NCBI GenBank assembly: GCA_000244995.1
Contig: CM001438.1
Coordinates: forward strand, 3,372,090-3,436,089
Direction of reading: 5' to 3'
DNA length: 64,000 nt
DNA from: Burkholderiales bacterium JOSHI_001
GTDB taxonomy: Bacteria > Pseudomonadota > Gammaproteobacteria > Burkholderiales > Burkholderiaceae_C
The first letter of the stretch is position 1; each line of letters begins with the position of its first letter. The notes beneath the pieces are model-generated. The model was given only the letters and a program-made list of their open reading frames with translations, searched no databases and was not told the DNA's origin. Below, piece by piece: positions 49,290 through 58,649 of the stretch. The translations under genes and the position numbers were made by a program.

Positions 49290-49827
49290 GCCGCAGGATC
49301 TCCAACTGCTCGTCCACGGTCTCGAAGGTGCCCGTGCCGGCGGGCATCTGCATCAAGGGCTTGGGCGTGGCATCCAGCAGCCACACGCTGGGGTAGACCA
49401 GCATGCGGGCGCGCTCGTCGCCCAGGAAACGCATGAAGTCGGCATAGGCCCAGCGCTTTTCAGCGATGCGGAAGTGAAGTTCGCGCGCCGGCAGTTGCAG
49501 CGTGGGCACCTTCATTTCCACCACCAGGTATTTCGGGCGGAAGTGCGGCACCAGCGCACCGGCGTTGTCGCCCAGGAATTTCTCGTAGCGACGGCAGTAG
49601 GGGCAGTCGCCGGCGCCCAGGTACAGGTACAGCCAGCGGCCCTCGCGGCGAGCGCGCTCCAGGGCCGGCGTCAGGTCGAATTCGGTGCGGCCCGGCGCAT
49701 TGGCCACCGGCAGGCTCATGGGCGCGTAGGCGGCCGGAAACCCATCGGCATGCGCTGCCGGTATCGACAGCGCCAGACCGACCATCAGCGCCAGCAAGCC
49801 GCCCCAGCCGCGCCGCACGATGGACAT
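49279..49827 (-). CDS. Periplasmic thioredoxin-like protein
   Basis: 182 residues: signal peptide (about 1-28, ending AHADG) and a thioredoxin fold with redox motif CPYC (Cys75, Cys78 in GAGDCPYCRRYE) and the cis-Pro loop VYPSVWLLD. It probably keeps a thiol reduced in the periplasm; the single carrier Cys of the neighbouring SoxYZ-like protein is an obvious partner (inference), as SoxW serves the Sox system. Three nt separate it from that carrier gene. Confidence 0.85.
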   Translation of the reverse strand: MSIVRRGWGGLLALMVGLALSIPAAHADGFPAAYAPMSLPVANAPGRTEFDLTPALERARREGRWLYLYLGAGDCPYCRRYEKFLGDNAGALVPHFRPKYLVVEMKVPTLQLPARELHFRIAEKRWAYADFMRFLGDERARMLVYPSVWLLDATPKPLMQMPAGTGTFETVDEQLEILRLEN

Positions 49828-49830
49828 GGC

Positions 49831-50664
49831 TCAGCGCACCGCCAGGCTGCCGCTGAAGCGGCCGTCCTTGGAGTCTTCCACCTCGGCCCGCAGTTCGCGT
49901 TCACCGGCCTCGGGCACGAAGTTGAAGCGCAGCGTCGGGTTCTCGGCGATGGAAAAATCCAGGTCGGCGTTGAACAGCGGCTGGCCGCCGTAGCTGAGCT
50001 TGATGGAGCGCACGAAGTGCGGCGGGAAGTAGATCAGCGTCTGCTGGTTCAGCTCGAAGCCGGTGTCGTTGGGGTGCACCACCGCCACCTCGGCCGCGGT
50101 GGGCTGGCCGGGCTGCACGCCGGCGGGCAGCTTCAGCACCGTCTTGCCGATGTTGTGCAACTGGTCGCGGTTGGGCGGCGCGCTGCAGCCGCCGGACACC
50201 TTCACGTAGCGCGAATCGGTGTGCAACTGGCCGTTCGACAACTCGCTGACCACGCGGATGTGGCTGTACTCGTCCACCCGCAGCCGGGTTTCGAAATCGG
50301 CCTGGCCCAGGCGCGGCGTGAGGTCCATCACCGCCGCCACCGGCGAGGGGTTCTTGTCCACCAGCAGGTGTAGGCGCTTGACGTACAGCGCCGGGCTTTG
50401 GGCGAACTTGTGCACCACCTTCACAGGCACCGACGCGCCATAGGCTGCGCGCAGCGGCACCACCAACTGCACCACGCTTTGCCCGGCGGTGATGGCCTGG
50501 CCGCCGAACAGGCGCTGGCGCAGCGTGTCCCATTCCGGCGAGCCGGCGTCGTGGGCCACGTTGGTGGGCAGGCCGCCAGGTGCGGCGCGGGCGCCGGCGC
50601 CAGCGGCAACCGCGGCAGCGGCCAGCAGCCAGGTGCGACGGCGGAGCAGGTGGGAGAGGGTCAC
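49831..50664 (-). CDS. Quinoprotein dehydrogenase-associated SoxYZ-like carrier, copy 2
   Basis: 277 residues with a signal region (LRRRTWLLAAAAVAAGAGARA), SoxY-like half ending VSGGCSAPPNRD (Cys160) and SoxZ-like half (PPHFVRSIKLSYGGQPLF..FSIAENPTLRFNF). It is clearly homologous to copy 1 on the opposite strand but diverged along its length, so the duplication is old. Two carriers in one locus suggest two cargo forms or a heteromeric complex. Confidence 0.88.
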   Translation of the reverse strand: MTLSHLLRRRTWLLAAAAVAAGAGARAAPGGLPTNVAHDAGSPEWDTLRQRLFGGQAITAGQSVVQLVVPLRAAYGASVPVKVVHKFAQSPALYVKRLHLLVDKNPSPVAAVMDLTPRLGQADFETRLRVDEYSHIRVVSELSNGQLHTDSRYVKVSGGCSAPPNRDQLHNIGKTVLKLPAGVQPGQPTAAEVAVVHPNDTGFELNQQTLIYFPPHFVRSIKLSYGGQPLFNADLDFSIAENPTLRFNFVPEAGERELRAEVEDSKDGRFSGSLAVR

Positions 50665-50674
50665 TGCAGGGTCC

Positions 50675-51649
50675 TCACGGAGAAGGTTTCTGGGCTGGTG
50701 CGGCCATCAAGGCTTCGGCCTCGAAACGCACGAACAGCACCGACGCGTTGCGCCGGTGCACTGTGGCATAGCGGTCCCAATCTGCAAATGCGGGCAATTC
50801 CGCCGCGTCGGACACATCGGACAGGGCGGTGTCGGCCGCCAGCAGGCGCCGAACGGTGGATTCCAGGGCGTCCAGGTAGCGGCCGGTGGCGGCCAGCGCG
50901 GCCCCCGCCTCCGCGGCCGGCCCGTGGCCGGGCACCACGGTGCGCAGGCCCATCAGCCCCAGCGCGGCCAGCGCCTGGCGCCAGGCGGGCAGGCGGCTGT
51001 CCTGGATGTCGGGCACCTGGCCCACATCCGCCAGGCCCCCGGCGAACAGGGTGCCGGTGCTTTCGTCCAGCACGGCGATGTCGCCGGGGCCGCTGGAATG
51101 GCCGAAGTGCAGCACGCGCACAGCCCGGCCGATGTCGTCCAGCACCTGGCCGTTCACCACCCGACGCTCGGCCTTCACCACCCGGGTGCCGGCCATGGCG
51201 GGCTCGCCCAGCAGCCGCTTCAGGCTGCGCAGGCAGTTCTCGCAGCGCGACGCCATCAGCCGCGCCGCGTCCTCGTGCAGGGCCACCGGGATGCCCCGGG
51301 CCTGGAAGGCCGCCGCGCCAAAGACGAATTCCTGGTGCACGTGGGTCAGCAGCAGCAGTTTCACCGGCTGGTCGGTCACGCGCGCGATGGCCTTCAGCAC
51401 CGCCTGGCCGTGGGCGTAGGACGTGCCCGAATTCACCACCACCACGCCGCGCGGGCCGACGATGAAGCCCACGTTGCCGATGCGCCCGCCGTTGTCCACC
51501 TCGGGTTCACCCGGCAATCCGGGCAGGATGTAGACGCCCGGGGCCACCCGGCGGGGCGACACAGTGTCACCTCCCGGGCCCAGGGCGGCGCAGCCTGCCA
51601 AGGCCCAGAACAGGCCCAGCCCCAGCCACCAGCGGAAAAAACCAGTCAT
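50675..51649 (-). CDS. Quinoprotein-associated zinc metallohydrolase lipoprotein (MBL fold)
   Basis: 324 residues. The N-terminus has a lipobox (LFWALAGC, Cys about 20). The metallo-beta-lactamase fold shows GNVGFIVGPRGVVVVNSG, the metal site LLLLTHVHQEFVFGA (HxH with the usual DH replaced), HFGHSSGPGDIAV and VVPGHGP. It belongs to the SoxH-related hydrolases found with PQQ dehydrogenases and SoxYZ-like carriers. It likely releases cargo from the carrier Cys. A perfect GACACAGTGTC dyad lies inside the gene at 51558-51568, identical to site 3 of the xoxF control region. Confidence 0.88.
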   Translation of the reverse strand: MTGFFRWWLGLGLFWALAGCAALGPGGDTVSPRRVAPGVYILPGLPGEPEVDNGGRIGNVGFIVGPRGVVVVNSGTSYAHGQAVLKAIARVTDQPVKLLLLTHVHQEFVFGAAAFQARGIPVALHEDAARLMASRCENCLRSLKRLLGEPAMAGTRVVKAERRVVNGQVLDDIGRAVRVLHFGHSSGPGDIAVLDESTGTLFAGGLADVGQVPDIQDSRLPAWRQALAALGLMGLRTVVPGHGPAAEAGAALAATGRYLDALESTVRRLLAADTALSDVSDAAELPAFADWDRYATVHRRNASVLFVRFEAEALMAAPAQKPSP

Positions 51650-51680
51650 GGCACACAGCGCCGCAAGTGGCGTGCCCTGC

Positions 51681-52481
51681 TCATTCCTTGTAGTAAACCA
51701 CCTGGTGCGCGCTGGCCAGCAGCAGCCCGGCTTCGTTCCACAGCAGCGCGGTCTGGTCGAAGAAGCCACGGCGAAAGGTGTGGGCGTGGGCCTGGCTGAG
51801 CAGGTGGCCGCTGCCGGTTTGTGCCAGCGCCTGGGCGTCGGCATGGAAGTACACCGTCATCGACACCGTGCCGATGGGCACACGGCTGCGCCGCCGCCGC
51901 CACACACGGGGGAAGAACACGTCGCACAGCGCAGTCAGCGACGCGAAGTCCAGCGCCCGCGGCGGCGCGTCGCGCACCCACAGCAGCGTTCGGCTGCTGC
52001 CCTGGTCGCTGCCGTCCCAATCGGGTGGCATGCCGCCTTCCAGGAAGCGCATCTCGTAGCGCTGGATCCATTCCACCATGCCGCTTTTCGCCTGCGGCAC
52101 CTGGTCCGGCGCCGGCGCGTCGGGCCGGGGGTGCTCGTCCACGCCCCAGGTATCGCGCCGCAGCGCGGTGACCGCGGTGGCGCTGAGCGCGGTGGCGCCG
52201 TCCTGCTGCAGTTCCACCACCCAGTGCTGGGTGCTGCGGTTGGTGCGAACCGGCCGCGCCAGCGCGGTGAAGGGTCCGTCGGCCATGGCGGCGCAGAAGT
52301 TCACCGTGAAGGCCACCGGGTCGCCCAGGCGCTGTGGGTGCAGCAGCACGGCGTTCATCGCCTGGGCGGCGGTGACGCCGCCGAAGGGCCCCACCATGTT
52401 GGCGTAGGCCGGGCTGGTGTGGCCCAGGATGGATCCGTCCGCCTGGGGCGCCAGCGCAATGGCGCGGTCGAAGTCGGTCAT
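51681..52481 (-). CDS. Acyl-CoA thioesterase family protein (double hot-dog)
   Basis: 266 residues: GHTSPAYANMVGPFGGVTAAQAMNAVLL at the N-terminus and LWNEAGLLLASAHQVVYYKE at the C-terminus are typical of TesB-type thioesterases made of two hot-dog folds. Likely cytoplasmic hydrolysis of a CoA thioester; substrate unknown. ATG 52481 is chosen from the family start. The link to the xox locus is positional only. Confidence 0.88.
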   Translation of the reverse strand: MTDFDRAIALAPQADGSILGHTSPAYANMVGPFGGVTAAQAMNAVLLHPQRLGDPVAFTVNFCAAMADGPFTALARPVRTNRSTQHWVVELQQDGATALSATAVTALRRDTWGVDEHPRPDAPAPDQVPQAKSGMVEWIQRYEMRFLEGGMPPDWDGSDQGSSRTLLWVRDAPPRALDFASLTALCDVFFPRVWRRRRSRVPIGTVSMTVYFHADAQALAQTGSGHLLSQAHAHTFRRGFFDQTALLWNEAGLLLASAHQVVYYKE

Positions 52482-52530
52482 GGCGATGGGCGTTGCGGGC
52501 AGCCGCGTGGCGGCCCTGAAAGGGATGGGG

Positions 52531-53508
<978 letters not shown>

Positions 53509-53630
53509 GTGCTTCCTTGGCTTCCGGGCCCCGCCACGGCGGTGGGACCGACAATGCAAGCTATGTTAGCGGCAGGCCAGGACATCGCTGCGAGCGCGCT
53601 GACAAGCATCCAACCCGAGGAACCCTGCCC

Positions 53631-54713
53631 ATGAGCCGCCACGGCACCCACGACACCACGCGCACCGACGACACCCGCATTGACGCGGTGCGCCCACTGA
53701 TCACCCCCGCGCTGCTGCAGGAAGACCTGCCCGCGCCGGCCGCCGCTGAAGGCCTGGTGGAAACCAGCCGCGGGGCCATCGCCCGCGTGCTGCAAGGCGG
53801 CGACGACCGGCTGCTGGCCATCGTGGGTCCCTGCTCCATTCACGACCACGACCAGGCCCTGGACTACGCACGCCAGCTCAAGCGGCTGGCCGACCACCAT
53901 GTGGCCGACCTGCTGCTGGTGATGCGGGTGTATTTCGAGAAGCCCCGCACCACCGTGGGTTGGAAGGGCTACATCAACGACCCGCACCTGGACGGCAGCT
54001 TCGCCATCAACGAAGGCCTGCGCATGGCGCGCCGCCTGCTGCTGGACGTGCTGGACCTGGGCCTGCCGGTGGGCACCGAATTCCTGGACCTGCTGTCGCC
54101 GCAGTTCATCAGCGACCTGGTGAGTTGGGGCGCCATCGGCGCGCGCACCACCGAAAGCCAGAGCCACCGCCAACTGGCCAGCGGCCTGAGCTGCCCGGTG
54201 GGTTTCAAGAACGGCACCGACGGCAGCGTGAAAGTGGCAGCCGACGCGGTGCTGGCCGCGCAGGCGCCGCACGCCTTCATCGGCATGACCAAGATGGGCG
54301 CCAGCGCCATCTTCCACACCCGCGGCAACGCCGACTGCCACATCATCCTGCGCGGCGGCAAGAAGCCCAACTACCACGCCGCCGACATCCAGTCCGCCTG
54401 CGAGACCCTGGCCCAGGCCGGCTTGCGCCAGCAGGTGATGGTGGACCTGTCGCACGCCAACAGCAGCAAGCAGCACCGCAAGCAGATCGAGGTGGCGGGC
54501 GACCTGGCCGCGCAGATCGCGGGGGGCGACGCCCGCATCATGGGCGTGATGATCGAAAGCCACCTGGAAGAAGGCCGCCAGGACATCGTGCCCGGGCAGC
54601 CGCTGAAACGCGGCGTTTCGGTCACCGACGCCTGCATCAGCCTGGCCCAGACCGCGCCGGTGCTGGCGCAATTGGCGCAGGCGGTGCGCCAGCGGCGGGA
54701 ACGGGCGGCCTGA
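53631..54713 (+). CDS. aroG: 3-deoxy-7-phosphoheptulonate synthase, class I (AroG type)
   Basis: 360 residues: AIVGPCSIHDHDQALDYA, MRVYFEKPRTTVGWKGYINDPHLDGSF, GARTTESQSHRQLASGL, GFKNGTDG, LRGGKKPNYH and VDLSHANSSKQHRKQ are all class I DAHP synthase signatures. It catalyses the first step of the shikimate pathway, which also feeds p-aminobenzoate for H4MPT. ATG 53631 with GAGG 12 nt upstream. Confidence 0.96.
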   Translation: MSRHGTHDTTRTDDTRIDAVRPLITPALLQEDLPAPAAAEGLVETSRGAIARVLQGGDDRLLAIVGPCSIHDHDQALDYARQLKRLADHHVADLLLVMRVYFEKPRTTVGWKGYINDPHLDGSFAINEGLRMARRLLLDVLDLGLPVGTEFLDLLSPQFISDLVSWGAIGARTTESQSHRQLASGLSCPVGFKNGTDGSVKVAADAVLAAQAPHAFIGMTKMGASAIFHTRGNADCHIILRGGKKPNYHAADIQSACETLAQAGLRQQVMVDLSHANSSKQHRKQIEVAGDLAAQIAGGDARIMGVMIESHLEEGRQDIVPGQPLKRGVSVTDACISLAQTAPVLAQLAQAVRQRRERAA

Positions 54714-54840
54714 CACCCCGGAATATTCCCGGGCCACGCGGCGTACGCCCTTCCGTTAAGCTGAAGCAGGTTCATGGCCGTGGCAGGTGCTGCACGGCGC
54801 GGACCGCAGCGCATCCCAACGAATGGCTAGGAGTCAGCAC

Positions 54841-55524
54841 ATGAAGTTTTCAGCTCGATGGCAGCTCACGGTGGCCGCGGCCGCCGCAACGTTGATGGCC
54901 GCCGGTTGCGCCGGTGTGGGCATGGGCGGTGGTGGCAGCATGAGCTTCTTCGTCACCAGCAACGGCAAGGGCAATGGCGCGGACTATGGCGGCTTGGCCG
55001 GTGCCGACGCCCACTGTCAAAGCCTGGCGGCCGCGGCGGGCGCAGGCGGCAAGACCTGGCGCGCCTACCTCAGCACCCAGGCCAAGGACGGCGCCCAGCT
55101 GGTGAACGCGCGCGACCGCATCGGCAGCGGCCCCTGGCACAACGCCAAGGGGGTGCTGATCGCCGGCAACGTGGAAGAACTGCACGGCGCCAAGAACAAC
55201 ATCACCAAGGCCACCGCGCTGAGCGAAAAGGGCGAGGTGATCAACGGCCGCGGCGACACGCCCAACCGCCACGACATCCTGACCGGCAGCCGCACCGACG
55301 GCACGGCCTTCGGCGGCGGCGACCCCGACATGACCTGCGGCAACTGGACCCGCAGCGGGGCCGAGGGCGTGGCCGTGGTGGGCCACCACGACCGCACCGG
55401 CCTGACGCCCGACCCCTGGTCGGTGTCCTGGAACTCGTCGCACCAGTCGCGCGGCGGCTGCAGCCAGACCGCGCTGAAGGGCACCGGCGGCGACGGCCTG
55501 CTGTACTGCTTCGCGGCGAAATAA
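54841..55524 (+). CDS. Lipoprotein with lectin-like / collagen-trimerisation-like domain
   Basis: 227 residues. A lipobox (LMAAGC, Cys about 23) follows a short signal. The mature protein begins MSFFVTSNGKGNGADYGGLAGADAHCQSLA and contains TWRAYLST, VNARDRIGSGPWHNAKG and a Cys-rich C-terminus (DMTCGNWTRSG, GGCSQ, LLYCFAAK). This layout recurs in bacterial secreted proteins with a C-type-lectin-like fold. ATG 54841 has AGGAG seven nt upstream. A strong hairpin follows the stop. Function unknown. Confidence 0.82.
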   Translation: MKFSARWQLTVAAAAATLMAAGCAGVGMGGGGSMSFFVTSNGKGNGADYGGLAGADAHCQSLAAAAGAGGKTWRAYLSTQAKDGAQLVNARDRIGSGPWHNAKGVLIAGNVEELHGAKNNITKATALSEKGEVINGRGDTPNRHDILTGSRTDGTAFGGGDPDMTCGNWTRSGAEGVAVVGHHDRTGLTPDPWSVSWNSSHQSRGGCSQTALKGTGGDGLLYCFAAK

Positions 55525-55539
55525 GCCGGCCGAATGCAC

Positions 55540-55564
55540 AAGGGGCGCCCGCTGGGCGCCCCTT
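55540..55564 (+). terminator. Rho-independent terminator after the lectin-like lipoprotein gene
   Basis: Perfect 11-bp stem AAGGGGCGCCC / GGGCGCCCCTT with loop GCT, followed by TGTTCTTGG, 15 nt after the stop codon. Confidence 0.85.
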
Positions 55565-55595
55565 TGTTCTTGGGGCGTTGCGGTTCCCTCGCCTC

Positions 55596-55756
55596 AGAAG
55601 GTGTGAATGAACCCGGCGTGCCCGAGCAGGCCGCCAGAACAGGGCCAATCTAGGCGCAAAGCACAGCCGTAGCTCGGGCTACGGCGAGCATTTGCAACGA
55701 CGAGTGGGCCTGTTCTGGCGGGATGAGCGGGCATGTTGGGTTCGTTCACACCTTCT
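55596..55756. repeat. Long intergenic hairpin element (about 160 nt)
   Basis: The ends form a 19-bp stem (55596-55614 with 55738-55756) with one T.G position. Next inward, CGTGCCCG pairs with CGGGCATG and CCGCCAGAACAGG.. (55631-55646) pairs with ..CCTGTTCTGGCGG (55707-55721). At the core is GCCGTAGC-TCGG-GCTACGGC (55666-55685). The right end touches the stop codon of the converging cytochrome gene. Nothing coding lies in the gap. It looks like a dispersed REP-type or mobile palindromic unit; no second copy is seen in this window. Confidence 0.75.
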
Positions 55757-57378
55757 CAGTCCTCGGCGCGCAGGTAGCCGGCCAGTGGGGCCAGGTAGGC
55801 CCTCTCGGGCGGCTTGAAGGCCAGGATGTGCCCTCCCTGCGCCGCGGTGCGCTGCGCCGGCCCGAGCGACAGGCGGTAGAAGCCGGCACCGGCCGGGCGG
55901 CGGTCCAGTGCCACTTCCAGACGTTCCAGCAAATGGTCCGGCTGGAACTGGCCCAGCGTCTGCGAGAACGCATCGCCGAAAAAGAAGGTGGCCGCGTGCA
56001 CATCGGCCAGGTCGTTGGGGTGCGCGGGCATGTCCAGTCCCAACTGCGCCATCCAGGGCCGCAGGCTCAGGGCGGCACCGGCGGCATGGCGCACCGGGTC
56101 GGACCGCTGCGACACCCACACCACCCTTGACCGCCAGGGCATGGGCACCTCCACCGCCTGGGGAGGCGCCAACTGGGCCGACAGCACAACGCGCGGCGCC
56201 CGCTCCGGCGTGTGGTTCTTCAGCCAGGCCTGCGCTGCCGCGGGGCCCAGCCACAGCACCAGGGTGTCGCGCTCCTGGGGCGCGGGCACGCCCGCGGCGG
56301 CGTCGGCGTCCAGCACCGGGGGCACGGAACCGCTTGCGGCCAGCGTTTGGGCCAACTGCCGGGCCGCCGCCGCACCGGCCGGGGTGTCGTGCACCTGGAA
56401 CACCCGCGGCGGGGCCGCCTTGGCGCCCTTGTCGCTTTGGGCCGGGCGGTTCAGCCACTGCGCCAGCATGCGCGCTTCGGCCTCCACCCCGCCGCCCAGA
56501 TACATCGACCAGTGGCTGGCTCCGGTGGCCGGAATGCGGTCCAGCACCGGGAACAGGCAGGGCAGCCGCTGCGCTTCGCAGAAGTCCTGCACCGGCTCCC
56601 ATTCATGCCCGCCGGCCCCCGAGACCAGCGCATAGACCGGCTGGGCCTGCCAGCGCGCGTGCAGTTGCGTGGCCCAGGTGCTGCTGGGGCCTGTCAGCTC
56701 CCACAACTGCCACTTCACCTGGAATGCCTTGAAGCCCATGGTGGCGGCCCAGGCCTGCAGCGCCTGCACCACGCTGCGGCGGCGCTCGGGCGAGGCCTGG
56801 GGCGTGATCACGCTGGCCAGGTGCATCTCACCCTGGCCCAACCCGGGTGTGGGGTCCTGGCCGCGCAGGCGCAGGTAGGCCTCCAGGTCGGCCAGGGCGC
56901 CGGCGTCCAGGCGGTAGCGCGGCATGGCGCTGGCCAGCGGCTGGCCGTCGGGGTCCAGGCCTTCGGCCAGGGCCCGCGCCAACGAGGCGCTGTCGTAGGC
57001 GCTGCGCGTCTGGTGGCGCTGCCACTGACGCCGCAAGCGCTTGGCGGCGGATGGCAATTGCCCGGCGGCAAACAGCTTGTCGCCAGCGATGCTGGGCACG
57101 CGCACGCCACCCTCGGTGCCGCCGCGGGTGCTGGAGCGGTGGCAGAACACACAGGCGGCCGCGCGTGCCGGCAGCGCGCCCGTGCCTTCGCGCCACGCCG
57201 ACACCGCGGAACCATCGGCCAGCACCCCGGTTTCATACAGCACGCGGCCCCGTTCGGCCGACACCGCCGCGGGGGCCACGGCATCGCCCGCGGTGGCCTG
57301 CCCGGCCCAGGTGGCCAGCAGCAGCGCCACAAGCCGCAATCCGGCGCCCAGGCGCCATGACCCGGTGCGTCGACTCAT
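55756..57378 (-). CDS. Cytochrome c fused to a type 1 periplasmic-binding domain
   Basis: 540 residues: signal peptide (about 1-31), a c-type haem domain with CVFCH (Cys76, Cys79, His80), IAGDKLFAAGQLP and MPRYRLDAGALADLEAYLRL (Met ligand region), ending near residue 175. A ~360-residue domain then resembles the branched-chain amino-acid binding (type 1) fold (VYALVSGAGGHEWEPVQDFCEAQRLPCL). Proteins of this build occur in methylotrophs beside PQQ dehydrogenases. Role unknown; it could couple ligand sensing to electron transfer. It overlaps the upstream gene by 4 nt. Confidence 0.82.
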   Translation of the reverse strand: MSRRTGSWRLGAGLRLVALLLATWAGQATAGDAVAPAAVSAERGRVLYETGVLADGSAVSAWREGTGALPARAAACVFCHRSSTRGGTEGGVRVPSIAGDKLFAAGQLPSAAKRLRRQWQRHQTRSAYDSASLARALAEGLDPDGQPLASAMPRYRLDAGALADLEAYLRLRGQDPTPGLGQGEMHLASVITPQASPERRRSVVQALQAWAATMGFKAFQVKWQLWELTGPSSTWATQLHARWQAQPVYALVSGAGGHEWEPVQDFCEAQRLPCLFPVLDRIPATGASHWSMYLGGGVEAEARMLAQWLNRPAQSDKGAKAAPPRVFQVHDTPAGAAAARQLAQTLAASGSVPPVLDADAAAGVPAPQERDTLVLWLGPAAAQAWLKNHTPERAPRVVLSAQLAPPQAVEVPMPWRSRVVWVSQRSDPVRHAAGAALSLRPWMAQLGLDMPAHPNDLADVHAATFFFGDAFSQTLGQFQPDHLLERLEVALDRRPAGAGFYRLSLGPAQRTAAQGGHILAFKPPERAYLAPLAGYLRAED

Positions 57379-58205
57379 GGCCGGCCGGCCACCGCCGGAC
57401 GCGTGCGCAACAGCACCACGCGCGTGGTGCCTTCGTCCTTCAGCAGCGTGACCGACTGCCCGCGCCCGTCGGGCCAGGTCGCGGTCAAGGTCCAGGCCGA
57501 CGCTTCAACGCCGCCGTCTTCCTGCAGCACGACCCCGGAGCCCAAGGTCGACCAGCGGCTGCGGTAGAACGCGGCCACGTTCGCCAGCGGGTCCGCGCTC
57601 ACGAGCGTGACCGTGGCCGACTCGCCGGCCAAGGGGTCCTGGATGCGGCGGCTTTCGGCCGCCTGCAACTGGCCGCCGGGGTAGAAGGCCAGCCCCAAGT
57701 CGGCTTCGCTCACGGCCCCTTCGCCCAGTTGCGCGCGGCCCACGCGGCCCTGGCGGTCGCGGTACTGCACCTGGCCGCCGTCCACCTGCAAGTCCACCCA
57801 GTCCGGTGCTGCGGCGGCACCTGCACCAGTGGCGGCAGCGGCGCGGTTGCGGTCGCGGGTGCGCCTGTCCATGGGCACGGGCTGGGGGACCACACCGACC
57901 AGGGCCTCCGTGGGGTCGTTGCGGTCACGCACCGGCGGGTTCAGGGCCGCGACATCACGCGCAATACCCGCATCCGCTGTGGCGGGGTTTGCAGGCGCCA
58001 TGCCGTCGGCTGCGGCCGGCCCCGCAGCGCTTGGCTTCGATTCCTGCATCGTTGGGTATTGAAGCACCTCCGGGGTGCGCGACCAGGGAAAGCTTCCCGA
58101 ATTTAGAGGGGCAGGTTTGGCCTCGGGCGCATCTCCCGCCGACACCCACCATGCCAGACCCGCCAAGCCCAGCAGCAGGGCCCATAACCAGAAGGGCCGG
58201 GACAT
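57375..58205 (-). CDS. Membrane-anchored protein of unknown function, partner of the cytochrome fusion
   Basis: 276 residues. One N-terminal transmembrane segment (PFWLWALLLGLAGLAWWV) precedes a long low-complexity Pro/Ala region, then a folded C-terminal domain (about 145-275: DWVDLQVDGGQVQYRDRQG, SADPLANVAAFYRSRWSTLG, TLTATWPDGRGQSVTLL). No family is recognised. ATG 58205 is chosen so that the TM segment is N-terminal. It shares an ATGA junction with the cytochrome/binding-protein gene, so the two products probably act together at the periplasmic face. Confidence 0.75.
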   Translation of the reverse strand: MSRPFWLWALLLGLAGLAWWVSAGDAPEAKPAPLNSGSFPWSRTPEVLQYPTMQESKPSAAGPAAADGMAPANPATADAGIARDVAALNPPVRDRNDPTEALVGVVPQPVPMDRRTRDRNRAAAATGAGAAAAPDWVDLQVDGGQVQYRDRQGRVGRAQLGEGAVSEADLGLAFYPGGQLQAAESRRIQDPLAGESATVTLVSADPLANVAAFYRSRWSTLGSGVVLQEDGGVEASAWTLTATWPDGRGQSVTLLKDEGTTRVVLLRTRPAVAGRP

Positions 58206-58649
58206 GTGGAATCTCGAATCAAGGACGATGGTATTTTTCACGACTTCTGAAACGGATGAACTGAACTCATTATCTGGAACACTTCCAAAGTGCAAATATA
58301 TTGCCCATTGAAATCAACTTTGATTTGCCGCCAATGCTCATCAATAACTCTTTGATCCAGGCCAATGCAAACCCAATATGGGGCCAGAAGCAGCCACGGG
58401 ACAAGGCTTCAGCGGTCACTTTTCTCAAAGTTAAGAATGTAACAGCAAGTTGTAAACCTCTTGCAACCCCTGGTCAGGCTTGGGACAGCGCGGATGTGAC
58501 CACGAAAAAGCGGCATCAGCAAGGGCAGCGCTACGTTCACAAGGGGGACGGAATTCCCTGTGCGTCATTCAACCGCACCTGACCCCCCGAGAACAAGGGG
58601 GGTCGGTCCCTTCTTAATTTTCCCAACTTCTGGAAACATGGTTTCTGCC
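58206..58649. other. AT-richer intergenic island before the SCO1 gene
   Basis: A 444-bp stretch with visibly higher A+T than anything around it. An open frame at 58301-58582 (+, 93 codons) lacks a ribosome site or recognisable domain and its codon use is unlike the neighbours, so it is not called as a gene. Its stop coincides with a terminator stem (58581-58604). The island may hold promoters for the flanking divergent genes, a small RNA, or a foreign insert. Confidence 0.6.
58581..58604 (+). terminator. Rho-independent terminator in the AT-richer island
   Basis: GACCCCCC / GGGGGGTC perfect 8-bp stem with loop GAGAACAA, then GGTCCCTTCTTAATTTT. It ends a plus-strand transcript that contains no convincing gene, or attenuates the SCO1 leader. 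Confidence 0.75.

Noticed and set aside
58301-58582. 93-codon open frame in the AT-richer island
   Set aside because: No ribosome site, domain or coding-like composition; treated as part of a non-coding region, though a small gene cannot be excluded.
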